A stretch of DNA of 64,000 nucleotides from Micavibrio sp. (GCA_012960155.1 DUBU01000016.1:1-64000); one strand, 5' to 3'. Counted from the first letter of the stretch, positions 45,079-53,680 are shown. Notes: generated from the letters alone by a model not told the origin. Numbers and translations: made by a program.

Positions 45079-45870
45079 TTAATTCGGGCCGCTTTGCATG
45101 CGTTCCAGAATGGCAGGTAAGTGCGTGATATCTGTTTTGTAATCACCCGTGTTGGCATACAGCACCAAATTCATCAGTTGGCGCGTTAGCATTTCACGCT
45201 CGCGCTCTGATACACGGGACTGCTGCGGGTTAATCTCGCGCACAATGCCGATATCTGTAATCACAATATTCGATAAGCTCTCAACACTGTCTTCATCGTT
45301 GCGCTCAACGCAGAACGGGTTGCGTGACATTTCAGATGTGAAGTCTTGCAATAAGAAGAATGTCTTTGTTGCTGTATGATCAAACGGCATCTCGGTAAAC
45401 GGACGTGTATCAAGTTCGCCGATTGTTTCATTCATCAGGCCGCGGCAATCATTGCGCGTGCTGATGTCGCTGGTATCAATTAACAGGATGCCACCATTAT
45501 CAACGTAACGCTGCAATCTGGCGCGCTGGTCTTCGGAGAGATTGTCGCTCTGGTTTGTAACGGTCCAATATATAAACGGGAACAGGTTGAGTTCGTCGCT
45601 CGCCAGATCAAGCGGCACCACAGTCGGGCTGGAGATCGGCACGCGCGTATCCATCATCAAACGGTAAGCCAGCACATCAAGGCCGGCTTCGGTATAGCTG
45701 TCTAATCTGTTGGATCCGCTTTGGATGTATCCGATATGATACCCTTGTGAAAGTTGCACCATCTCTTCGTCACTAAAGCGGTGAGAAGGCGCGTCCTGAG
45801 CGATTGCAGGTGCTGCACTACCCAAGAGCGCAGCAGTCGTGAATGCACTTATTATGCTTCTTATTTTCAT
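45079..45870 (-). CDS. Stand-alone DUF4159 protein with its own signal peptide
   Basis: The protein has 263 residues. ATG at 45870 has an AGGT ribosome binding site and starts a signal peptide (SIISAFTTAALLGSAAPAIA-QD). The mature protein is a DUF4159 domain: GYHIGYIQSGSNRLDSYTEA, then PLDLASDELNLFPFIYWTV, VDNGGILLIDTSD, and a C-terminal segment with MLTRQLMNLVLYANTGDYKT. In most Alphaproteobacteria this domain is the C-terminal half of a protein of about 900 residues whose N-terminal half is BatA-like. Here that N-terminal half is a separate gene (48392–50488) on the other strand. Confidence 0.88.
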   Translation of the reverse strand: MKIRSIISAFTTAALLGSAAPAIAQDAPSHRFSDEEMVQLSQGYHIGYIQSGSNRLDSYTEAGLDVLAYRLMMDTRVPISSPTVVPLDLASDELNLFPFIYWTVTNQSDNLSEDQRARLQRYVDNGGILLIDTSDISTRNDCRGLMNETIGELDTRPFTEMPFDHTATKTFFLLQDFTSEMSRNPFCVERNDEDSVESLSNIVITDIGIVREINPQQSRVSEREREMLTRQLMNLVLYANTGDYKTDITHLPAILERMQSGPN

Positions 45871-46050
45871 AGTTACCTCGTCCTGTATAAACATGACATA
45901 GCACGCAAAAAAATCCTTTGGCAATAAGTAAGGGCTTTTTTTCTGAAAAATCTTTTTTCCCTAACAAAAGGAGTTGACAGTCTACTAGGCAGGCTGTTAG
46001 CCATAACATCTAACTATAAAAATAAATAAAAAACACAAGCAGGTGCAGGG
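45871..46050. promoter_or_regulatory. Divergent promoter region of the DUF4159 and VWA-like genes
   Basis: This 180-base AT-rich region separates two divergent genes of the same cluster. A perfect TTGACA lies at 45974–45979 on the plus strand, but a matching −10 is not clear (TTAGCC at 17 bases, or CATAAC further on). On the minus strand TTGCCA followed 18 bases later by TATGTC could serve the DUF4159 gene. Shared control of both arms is plausible. Confidence 0.4.
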
Positions 46051-48363
46051 ATGAAACTCCGCGATCACTTTATGTCCAAAGTCGCAGCTGGCGCTGTCGC
46101 ATTGACGCTTTCCGCAAGCGGTGCGGTCTTTGCCCAATCCAATGATACAGACGCAAATATTGTTACAAATGACAGTATTACCGAGCGTTTGAACCCTGCA
46201 AATTACGAACTCAATCCGCATCAGTTGGTTAGTCCTGAAATGGATCCTTACATTATTGGCGGCGCTGCAGGTCTGTTCGCATTGCTGTGTTTGGCAGGTG
46301 TAGCACGACGCAAACCCGGAAGCAGCCTTTTGATGCTGGGCGCAGGTGTTGCTGTTACGGGCGCACTATTGAACCCCGGTTTTGTCAGCAAGGAAATGGA
46401 ACGCCGCCCGACAGAGGTTGCGGTTGTGGTTGACCAAAGCGCGAGCCAAAGCTTGGAAACACGCGCTGAAGAAACAAGGGCTGTAACAGAGAATATTCTG
46501 GCGCAGCTGCGCGCTATGGGTATTGATGATGCCAATATCCATCTGGTAATGACGGATGGTGAAAACGAACACATCGAAAATGGCGGCACGAATATCTTTA
46601 CAAGCCTGCCGGCAAGTCTGTCAGCTATGAAACCGCATCAGGCGGGGGCAGTCATTTATATCGGCGATGGTGTAGTCCACGACGTTCCCGAGGAAGCCAG
46701 AGGCATTATGGCACAGGCACCGTTCTATGGTGTGATCTCTGGTTCCGAAGAAGAGCGTGACCGCTATATTGATTTGGAAGACGTGCCGCTCTTCGGTATC
46801 GTTGATGATGAACAAACAATTAGCTTCCGCGTGGTTGATGAAGGTGTGCCAGAAGCGCAGCTGCAACCTGTCGAAGTAACAGTGAAAATTGACGGCGCTG
46901 TGTATCAGCAAATGACAGTTATCCCGAACGAGCTGTCTACCATTACATTTGATATCGAGCATGGCGGCGAGAACATCATCGAAATAGAAACTGCGGAGTT
47001 ACAGGACGAGCTGACAACCCGCAATAACGCAACAGCGTTTTCTATTGAAGGTGTGCGCGAGAACATGAACGTGTTGCTTGCTGTTGGCGAGCCATATGCG
47101 GGCAGTATCTCATGGCGTATGGCGCTGAAATCTGATCCGAATATAGACTTGGTGCATTTCAATATTCTACGCGGTCAGGGCCAAGGGCGCTTCATCCCGG
47201 TTGATGAAATGTCATTGATTGCGTTCCCGACCAGAGAACTATTCGATGAGAAAATCGAAGATTTTGATCTGATCATTCTGGATAGTATCGCCGTCGGTGA
47301 GTATCTAACGCCTTACTACGTTAACCGTATCAGAGAATACGTCATGAATGGCGGCGCACTTTTGGTTGTTGCCGATCAGGAATACTCGACATTCAACGGT
47401 GTAGGCGGTACGGCGCTAGCCGATATTATGCCTGCTGGCAGATCAGAAAATTTGGCGGCAAACGGTACAGCGTTCAGACCTGAAATCAGTGATTACGGTG
47501 AACGTCATCCTGTGACGCGCGGCGTTGCACAGGCACAAGACCCTGAAGAATGGGGACGCTGGTTCCGTGTTGTTGATGTTGGCGATGTAACAGGTGACAT
47601 CCTGATGCAGGCCGCAGACGACAGACCGCTTTTGATTATGGATCACGCAGGCGAAGGTCGCGTGGCATTGATGGCCTCTAATCAGGCATGGCTATGGCAG
47701 CGCGGCATCGAAGGCGGCGGCCCTTACCTTGAATTGCTGCGTAATGTGGCACATTGGACAATGGCTGAACCGGCGCTAGAAGAAGAAGCCTTGCGTCTAC
47801 GCAATGATGATGGAATGCTGGTCGTCGAACGTCAGACAATGGCGGATGTCGATAGCATCGCCCCTGCCGTGATTACTGACCCCGAAGGTCACGAGCGTGA
47901 AGTGCAGTTGGAAGAAGTTATGCCTGGCCTATGGCGCGGGCAAATCGCTGCTGATGAACCTGGTCTTTACGCCGCATCTCACGAAGAGCTTGAAACAGCA
48001 ACAAGCGTAGGGCTGATTAACCCGCTGGAATACCGCAATATGCTCTCGACAGAAGAGACTCTGGCACCTTTGGCTGAGGAAACAGGTGGTTCTGTTATGC
48101 GCTTTAATCGTAATGCGGTGGGTGCTGCTTCCGCGCCGCGTCTTGTCGCTTTGGAAGGTGATCAGGTTGCAGGCGAGGGAGAGATCGGCATTCGCATGAA
48201 TGAAGAGACAATCCTGCGCGGCTCTGAACGACAATCCATCCCGCCTTGGATTTATCTACTGGCGGCCATGGGATTTGTCGCAGGCGCATATGCCGCTGAA
48301 GGACGCCGCAGTCAGGCGAATAAGAAAACGGCAGACGGCGCGCCAAAGCCTGAAGGCCCATAA
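46051..48363 (+). CDS. VWA/glutamine-amidotransferase-like inner-membrane protein of the BatA/DUF4159 cluster
   Basis: The protein has 770 residues. It starts with a signal-peptide-like segment (VALTLSASGAVFA-QS), then two membrane helices (near residues 69–88 and 93–112), then VAVVVDQSASQSLETRAEET, which looks like the first strand of a von Willebrand-type domain with DQSAS in place of the metal site DxSxS. A flavodoxin/GATase-like part follows (FDLIILDSIAVGEYLTPYYV, then EYVMNGGALLVVADQEY). A final helix (IPPWIYLLAAMGFVAGAYAA) precedes a short basic end. Homologues lie beside the DUF4159 protein and MoxR/DUF58 genes in other Alphaproteobacteria. Confidence 0.85.
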   Translation: MKLRDHFMSKVAAGAVALTLSASGAVFAQSNDTDANIVTNDSITERLNPANYELNPHQLVSPEMDPYIIGGAAGLFALLCLAGVARRKPGSSLLMLGAGVAVTGALLNPGFVSKEMERRPTEVAVVVDQSASQSLETRAEETRAVTENILAQLRAMGIDDANIHLVMTDGENEHIENGGTNIFTSLPASLSAMKPHQAGAVIYIGDGVVHDVPEEARGIMAQAPFYGVISGSEEERDRYIDLEDVPLFGIVDDEQTISFRVVDEGVPEAQLQPVEVTVKIDGAVYQQMTVIPNELSTITFDIEHGGENIIEIETAELQDELTTRNNATAFSIEGVRENMNVLLAVGEPYAGSISWRMALKSDPNIDLVHFNILRGQGQGRFIPVDEMSLIAFPTRELFDEKIEDFDLIILDSIAVGEYLTPYYVNRIREYVMNGGALLVVADQEYSTFNGVGGTALADIMPAGRSENLAANGTAFRPEISDYGERHPVTRGVAQAQDPEEWGRWFRVVDVGDVTGDILMQAADDRPLLIMDHAGEGRVALMASNQAWLWQRGIEGGGPYLELLRNVAHWTMAEPALEEEALRLRNDDGMLVVERQTMADVDSIAPAVITDPEGHEREVQLEEVMPGLWRGQIAADEPGLYAASHEELETATSVGLINPLEYRNMLSTEETLAPLAEETGGSVMRFNRNAVGAASAPRLVALEGDQVAGEGEIGIRMNEETILRGSERQSIPPWIYLLAAMGFVAGAYAAEGRRSQANKKTADGAPKPEGP

Positions 48364-48391
48364 AATAAGATACCGCAGGGAAGTTAAATCA

Positions 48392-50488
48392 ATGATAGGC
48401 GATAGATTAAAGACAATATTTACAAGAGCAGCCGCAGCAACAGGCGCTTCGCTTGTGGCAACGCAAGCGATGGCGCAAGACGCTGCAACATCTGTTCTGG
48501 GTATCGGGCTGATGTCGCCATGGATTTTGGCAGGTGCAGCAGTCGCCGTGCCCGCAATCTGGTGGCTATCCCGCAATAACCCGCCATCACCACGTATCGA
48601 GTCATTCCCGTCCATGCGCCTTTTGCTGGGACACCAGACCGAAGAAGTAAAACCAGACACTATGCCTGTATGGCACAAAGTGCTGCGTGCTGCTGCCGCT
48701 ATGGCAGTGATCGCTGGTCTCGCTGGTCCTTTACTAGACCCTGAACAGCCTTTGCCGGGAAGCAGTGACGAACCGCTGATGCTGGTCGTTGATAATGGCT
48801 GGGCGTCTGCTGAGAACTGGCAAGAACGTCAAGAAGCCGTGGCTGTATTGCTCGAGCGCGCCGAACGTGAAGGCCGCCAAATTATTATTTTGCCTGCGGC
48901 TCTGCCGGAGGACGGTCAGGATCTGGAAATGATCGGGCCGGTTGATGCGACTGATGCGCAGCGCATCTTCGGCTCTATGGCAGCACAGCCTTGGCCTGTA
49001 GATCACGAAGATGCTTTAACGCTTCTACAAAATTCCGGCATTGATAACGCTGCCGCGGTCTACTGGATCGGCAACGGTCTGGCAAGTGACGGCACGCTTG
49101 AATTGGCGAGTGCCCTTGATCGTATTGGCGATGTGACTTACATCGACAGCCTCGATGATTACAATCCAAAAGTACTGTCCCAGCCCAATGAATCGGCGCT
49201 GAATATGACAGTCGAGGTTGAGCGCAGTTACGCGGATCGCGCCGAAGAAGTTACGCTGCAGGCAATGGACGATGCAGGTTACGTGCTGGGCGCTGTTGAT
49301 ATTGTGATGGCCGCTGGCGATACAGTGGCAACGGCAGTCTTTGACCTGCCCGAAGAAATTCGCGCACAAGTTACCCGTGTGAATATTGCCGGTGAAAGCA
49401 ACGCAGGTGCGACATTGCTTGTCGATGATAACTGGCGTCAGCGCCCCGTTGGTATTGCCACAAACCCGAATGAACTGGTCACCAGCCCCGTGCTGCGCGA
49501 TACATTCTATCTGGAATCAGCGATGGCGCCTTATGCCAGATTACATAGCGGTAATATCGATGAACTACTCAGCAGACCGCTAGCCGTAGCCATGGTGCCT
49601 GATGATACTGATTTATCCGAGCGCGATATGGCGCGTCTTGCCCAATGGGTTGAAGACGGCGGTATGCTCGTCCGTTTTGCGGGCCCTGATCTGGCGGAAA
49701 GTAGCGGGGATGAACTGCTGCCGGTTGATCTGATGTATGGTAACCGCACGCTGGGTGGCTCCATGTCATGGAGCGAGCCTTTAAGTATTGCGACATTTGA
49801 CCGTGAATCACCGTTTTATGGCGTGGATATCGCAGATGATATCGAGGTTACAAGACAGGTTGTCGCTCGTCCTGACGGAAACTTGCGTGAACGCACATGG
49901 GCGTCACTATCCGATGGTACTCCATTGGTGACTGCGGAGCAGCGTGGTGAAGGCCATATTGTACTGTTCCATGTGTCATCAAACGCAAAACATCATTGGT
50001 CGAATTTGCCGCTTACAGGCACATTCGTGAACATGTTGCGTCGTGTAGTGGATTACAGCAGCGGCGTAACAGGCGTTACAGAGGGCTTTGAAAGCTTGGC
50101 GCCTTGGCAAACCCTTGACGGTCAAGGTCGTCTGGGCACACCATCAGCCGCAGCGGAGCCTATTGATGCTGCGAAGATTGAGGCTGGCGCAATTGGTCCG
50201 CGCACACCGCCGGGTTTCTATGGCGATGAAACAACACGCCTTGCGTATAATTTGTCTGATGCCGAACTGTCCTTTAGTCCGTTGCCATCAGCAGGAGCGA
50301 TGGGCGTGACCCGCGAAACTCTGCAAACAGAAGGCAGTAATAACCTGACAGGATATTTGTTACTGGCTGGCTTGTTGGCACTGGGTGTGGATCAAGGACT
50401 GCGTGCCTTCCAAAATGGTGGACGTCGCAGACGATCAGGATCAGAGTCTAATAACAAAAAGCCCGCGCCGACACCGGCAGGCATATAA
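48392..50488 (+). CDS. BatA-type membrane protein lacking its DUF4159 domain
   Basis: The protein has 698 residues, starting at ATG 48392 with a GCAGGGAAG ribosome binding site. An in-frame ATG at 48200 lies inside the previous gene. After a signal-like stretch (ATGASLVATQAMA-QD) comes the BatA N-terminal signature MSPWILAGAAVAVPAIWWLS and IESFPSMRLLLG, then a second helix. A GATase-like middle part (AQWVEDGGMLVRFAGPDLAE) follows, and a last helix (LTGYLLLAGLLALGVDQGLR) near residue 665. It then ends with a basic tail. In relatives a DUF4159 domain follows that last helix. Confidence 0.85.
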   Translation: MIGDRLKTIFTRAAAATGASLVATQAMAQDAATSVLGIGLMSPWILAGAAVAVPAIWWLSRNNPPSPRIESFPSMRLLLGHQTEEVKPDTMPVWHKVLRAAAAMAVIAGLAGPLLDPEQPLPGSSDEPLMLVVDNGWASAENWQERQEAVAVLLERAEREGRQIIILPAALPEDGQDLEMIGPVDATDAQRIFGSMAAQPWPVDHEDALTLLQNSGIDNAAAVYWIGNGLASDGTLELASALDRIGDVTYIDSLDDYNPKVLSQPNESALNMTVEVERSYADRAEEVTLQAMDDAGYVLGAVDIVMAAGDTVATAVFDLPEEIRAQVTRVNIAGESNAGATLLVDDNWRQRPVGIATNPNELVTSPVLRDTFYLESAMAPYARLHSGNIDELLSRPLAVAMVPDDTDLSERDMARLAQWVEDGGMLVRFAGPDLAESSGDELLPVDLMYGNRTLGGSMSWSEPLSIATFDRESPFYGVDIADDIEVTRQVVARPDGNLRERTWASLSDGTPLVTAEQRGEGHIVLFHVSSNAKHHWSNLPLTGTFVNMLRRVVDYSSGVTGVTEGFESLAPWQTLDGQGRLGTPSAAAEPIDAAKIEAGAIGPRTPPGFYGDETTRLAYNLSDAELSFSPLPSAGAMGVTRETLQTEGSNNLTGYLLLAGLLALGVDQGLRAFQNGGRRRRSGSESNNKKPAPTPAGI

Positions 50489-50506
50489 AACGTTCAGAAC
50501 AGGAAC

Positions 50507-52477
50507 ATGGTTATGAGAGCACGTGAAATAGGAAAAGGTCTGGCAGCAGCAGCATTAAGTCTGTCACTGGCATTTCAGGCAGCAGCACAGGATGCACCAA
50601 ACGCACCGGGCTTTACCGCTGAGCGTCATTTTGAAATTCCTGATTATCACGAACACCCGCTGGCAGGCAGTGATGTTGAAATCATCATTGGCGTAGAAGA
50701 TGACGCGGGCCGTACAGCCAGCACAGGCAGCGTTAGAACAACTATTCCGGCCTATAATTTTACAAACCCTATTGCGCGCATTATGGCTGCGCAGCGCCCG
50801 ACTGTTGCGTTTGATACACAAGAGTCACTGCGTGTGGCTTACGAAATCGACCGCATCATTCAGGACTTCGAAGACCAAATTCCGACGGTGCCGATTTACG
50901 TGGCGCTGCATAATATCCGTGATGGTTTCCTGCACGCTGAAACAGTGGGCGATTACAACCGCGCCATCAGCTTGATGTGGTACACCATGATCGAGCTCGA
51001 GCGCGAAGTCCCGAGCCCTGCCGAGCGCCGTCTGCGTGAAGCACAGCGTGCCCTTGAGGAAGCGTTGCAAAATGGTGCCAGTGATGAAGAGCTGCGCGAG
51101 CGTATGGAAGAACTGCGTCAGGCCATGGAAGAGCGTATGCAGGAAATGGCCGAGCAGAACGCACAAGATCAGGAAAACGGCTTGAGCCCAGAAGAGCAGC
51201 AGCAGCTTGAAGAAATGCGCGAGCGTTTGGCCGAGCTGATGGAAGAACTGCAACAGCAACTGGCGCAGGACGCTGCCCAGCAAATGCTGAACCAGTCCCA
51301 ACAGATGCAGCAACAGCAGCAGCAAATGACGCCGCAGCAGATGATGCAGATGATGGAACAGATGATGCAGAACATCGAGAACATCAAAAAGATGATGCAG
51401 ATGCAGCGCGATATGGATCAGCTGATCGAAGACCAGCGCCAGCTGCGCGAAGATACATTTGATCAGCAGCAACAGCAGCCGCAGATCGACCCTGAAATGT
51501 TCGAAGAGTTCATGCAGAACCTCGAAGACGAAATGGAACGCCAGCAGGATATCGAAGAGCAGGAAGGCACAACTGAGGGCGCCGAGAATGCCGATACATT
51601 ACAGCAGCATCGTGATCGCATCGACGAATTCCAGCAGGAAGATAGCCAGCGCGAACAAAACGGCGAGGCCATGCCGGGCGATGAAGCGCAAGAGCGTATG
51701 CGTGAATTACAGGATATGACCCGTGATTTGCAGGAAATGCAGCGCCAAGATCAGCAGCCAGGTCAGGATCAACAAGGCCAAGATCAGCAGCCCGGTCAAC
51801 AAGGACAGCAGGGCCAGCAAGGTCAACAAGGTGGTCAGCAGCAGCAACAGCAAACACCGGGCGAGCAGCTACAGCAGCAGCTTGATGAATTGCAGCGCCA
51901 GCTCGATGGTGAAATGCAGCAGCAGAACGACGCCTTAAGACAGCGCCAGCAGGAGTTGCAGCAGCGACTGGATGAACTGCAGCAGCAAATGGACGATATG
52001 GGCGGCGACTCAAGCCAGATGGGCGAGGCGCAGAACCATATGGACGGTGCACAAGGCCAGTTGCAACAAGGCCAAGGCCAAGGCGCTATGCAGAGCATGG
52101 ATGATGCTATCCGCGCGCTGGAGCAAGCTCAGCAGCAAATGCAGCAGCAGATGCAACAAATGCAGCAAGGTCAGCAACCAGGGCAACAGCAAGGCCAGCA
52201 ACAAGGTAACGGCATGCCGGGTCAAGGTTCGCCGCAAGGCAGCCAGGACATCATGGAAGGCCAGTCAGATCCGCTGGGTGAAATGCAGCGTGATAACGGC
52301 GCCCATAACCCGAATATGGGACAGGCGCCAACAGAAGCGGACCGTAACGTTGTGCGTGAATTGCAGGACGAAATCCGTGAACGCCTGCAAGATCCTGATC
52401 TTGATCCTGTGGAGCGCGAATATCTGGAGCGTCTGGAGCAAGGCGCTGCGGGACAGCCGCGGCCACCGGGACCATAA
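50507..52477 (+). CDS. C-terminal half of a DUF4175/TIGR02302 protein, with its own signal peptide
   Basis: The protein has 656 residues. A Sec signal peptide (AAAALSLSLAFQAAA-QD) is followed directly by the part that in single-chain TIGR02302 proteins begins midway: FEIPDYHEHPLAGSDVEIII, GVEDDAGRTASTGSVRTTI, the NFTNPIARIMAAQRPTVAFD helix, then AERRLREAQRALEEALQNGA and a long helical Glu/Gln/Met-rich region. The end matches the family: SDPLGEMQRD…VVRELQDEIRERLQDPDLDP with REYLERLEQ. No membrane helix remains after the signal peptide, so it is probably periplasmic. The N-terminal half is encoded at 52556–53680 on the minus strand. Confidence 0.87.
   Translation: MVMRAREIGKGLAAAALSLSLAFQAAAQDAPNAPGFTAERHFEIPDYHEHPLAGSDVEIIIGVEDDAGRTASTGSVRTTIPAYNFTNPIARIMAAQRPTVAFDTQESLRVAYEIDRIIQDFEDQIPTVPIYVALHNIRDGFLHAETVGDYNRAISLMWYTMIELEREVPSPAERRLREAQRALEEALQNGASDEELRERMEELRQAMEERMQEMAEQNAQDQENGLSPEEQQQLEEMRERLAELMEELQQQLAQDAAQQMLNQSQQMQQQQQQMTPQQMMQMMEQMMQNIENIKKMMQMQRDMDQLIEDQRQLREDTFDQQQQQPQIDPEMFEEFMQNLEDEMERQQDIEEQEGTTEGAENADTLQQHRDRIDEFQQEDSQREQNGEAMPGDEAQERMRELQDMTRDLQEMQRQDQQPGQDQQGQDQQPGQQGQQGQQGQQGGQQQQQQTPGEQLQQQLDELQRQLDGEMQQQNDALRQRQQELQQRLDELQQQMDDMGGDSSQMGEAQNHMDGAQGQLQQGQGQGAMQSMDDAIRALEQAQQQMQQQMQQMQQGQQPGQQQGQQQGNGMPGQGSPQGSQDIMEGQSDPLGEMQRDNGAHNPNMGQAPTEADRNVVRELQDEIRERLQDPDLDPVEREYLERLEQGAAGQPRPPGP
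51180..52260 (+). repeat. Glutamine-rich low-complexity coding region
   Basis: Within the preceding gene, CAG/CAA codons occur in long runs. One block is QQQQQMTPQQMMQMMEQMMQ, a second is made of short PGQDQQ and GQQGQQ units (about 51755–51860), and a third is around 52130–52215 (QQMQQQMQQMQQGQQPGQQ-type). The helical Q/M/E blocks could form coiled coils, while the PGQ blocks are likely flexible linkers. Copy number may vary between strains. Confidence 0.85.
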
Positions 52478-52501
52478 GTCTAATTAAAGAATATAAAAAT
52501 T

Positions 52502-52532
52502 AAAGGCCGCTGAAATCAAAGCGGCCTTTTTT
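52502..52532. terminator. Bidirectional terminator between the two DUF4175 half-genes
   Basis: AAAGGCCGC (52502–52510) pairs with GCGGCCTTT (52521–52529) around a 10-base loop, and a T6 run follows on the plus strand. On the minus strand the stem is followed by TTTAATTTTT. It serves both convergent genes. Confidence 0.88.
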
Positions 52533-52555
52533 GTATTCTATGAAACTATGGAAGC

Positions 52556-53680
52556 TTAGCGCAGACCCAGATCAATGCGCGGCTCGCGATACTGCGGCAG
52601 GGGCGTTGCATCCGCACCAGCCAAAGGCGCTGTATCAACCACCGCACTACCTTCAGTAATGTCCGCGCCAAAATCATCGGTAATCAAAACCTGATAACGC
52701 GGCGCTGCGCCTTCACGAACGGGCAGGGTATTCAGCTCCACAGTCGGTGCCATATCCTGCGTAACATTAAACGCCCATGACAGTCCTTCCCAACGGCCGC
52801 GGGAAATGTCGATGCGTGTATCTTCGGTCAGCGTGATTGTAAATTCGCGCGTATTGCCACGATTGCGGACTTCCATCGCCATATCGGACTCTGCGCCCTC
52901 AGAAATCGCGTGCAGCTCTGTTTTGTCGTCAAACAGCTGTACCGTAAGGGTGCTGCCTTCGATGATGTCCACGGGTTCACGCGCGGCAAACTGGGCACCG
53001 TTCTCGCTGTCATGCAGAACGATCGGCGCATATTCACCAGTGTAACCCGGCTGTGTCACCCATGCATTCATGCGGGACGCAGGCGCAGGCGGTACGTTAA
53101 GACTCATGTCGAAACTCGCCATGAAGTTCTCTTCGTAATGTCCGTATCCTGTGTAAGCACCGATAGAGGTGGCCAAGGCGGAAGCCAGCAAAATAGGCGC
53201 TGCAAATTTGCGCACGGTCTCGCTCTGGCGGTAAGGCTCAGCCACCAAACGCGGTACTTCGCGCATCATGTCCTGCATATGCAAACGCCATACGGGGCTG
53301 TCATTCTGGCCCTTCATGTCGCGATACATATTTTCGGCAACTTGGTGCTTGGTCGGGGACGCGTGATCAATGCGACGCACCGCATCCATCGTGCTTGGCA
53401 GTTTCGTTGTCAGAAGGCGTAAGCCTGTAACCGCCGTCGCCGCAGCAAATAAAATCAAAGTCGCGGCTTTACCTGTCGGGGGCAAGGATGCCAGCGCGCC
53501 GCTCAGCGTCGCACCTGCAAACAGACCGGCAACGCCGATCACGGGCAGGGCACGCGGCACAATACGCTCGGCCATCATGCGCCAGTACTGCGTACTCACC
53601 AGCTTGTTAAAGCCCATTGTCAGTGAATTTTTCTCTTTTTCCGGATGCGGCATACCCGCAGATGTCGATGCGTCGACCAT
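52556..53680 (-). CDS. N-terminal (membrane) half of a DUF4175/TIGR02302 protein
   Basis: The protein has 374 residues. Two membrane helices lie near residues 43–62 and 70–87. Then comes the family segment LPSTMDAVRRIDHASPTKHQ, a cytoplasmic helical part (PVWRLHMQDMMREVPRLVAE), and a third helix (APILLASALATSIGAYTGY, about residues 164–182). The periplasmic part has Ig-like strands and ends APTVELNTLPVREGAAPRYQ then VLITDDFGADI and PLPQYREPRIDLGLR. In single-chain relatives the next residues would be the start of the protein at 50507. The break thus falls inside a β-domain linker. Confidence 0.87.
   Translation of the reverse strand: MVDASTSAGMPHPEKEKNSLTMGFNKLVSTQYWRMMAERIVPRALPVIGVAGLFAGATLSGALASLPPTGKAATLILFAAATAVTGLRLLTTKLPSTMDAVRRIDHASPTKHQVAENMYRDMKGQNDSPVWRLHMQDMMREVPRLVAEPYRQSETVRKFAAPILLASALATSIGAYTGYGHYEENFMASFDMSLNVPPAPASRMNAWVTQPGYTGEYAPIVLHDSENGAQFAAREPVDIIEGSTLTVQLFDDKTELHAISEGAESDMAMEVRNRGNTREFTITLTEDTRIDISRGRWEGLSWAFNVTQDMAPTVELNTLPVREGAAPRYQVLITDDFGADITEGSAVVDTAPLAGADATPLPQYREPRIDLGLR

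Noticed and set aside
48200-48391. Upstream in-frame start for the BatA-like gene
   Set aside because: It overlaps the end of the preceding gene by 164 bases and gives a basic, non-family N-terminus. The ATG at 48392 has a good ribosome binding site.
50825-52098. Several long antisense frames under the glutamine-rich region (Leu/Cys/Ser-rich products)
   Set aside because: They arise because CAG/CAA repeats are open in several frames. The plus-strand frame matches a known family from start to end.
51180-52260. Repeated CAG/CAA units taken as a CRISPR or tandem-repeat array
   Set aside because: There are no constant repeats with unique spacers. The repeats follow codon phase in a coding frame.
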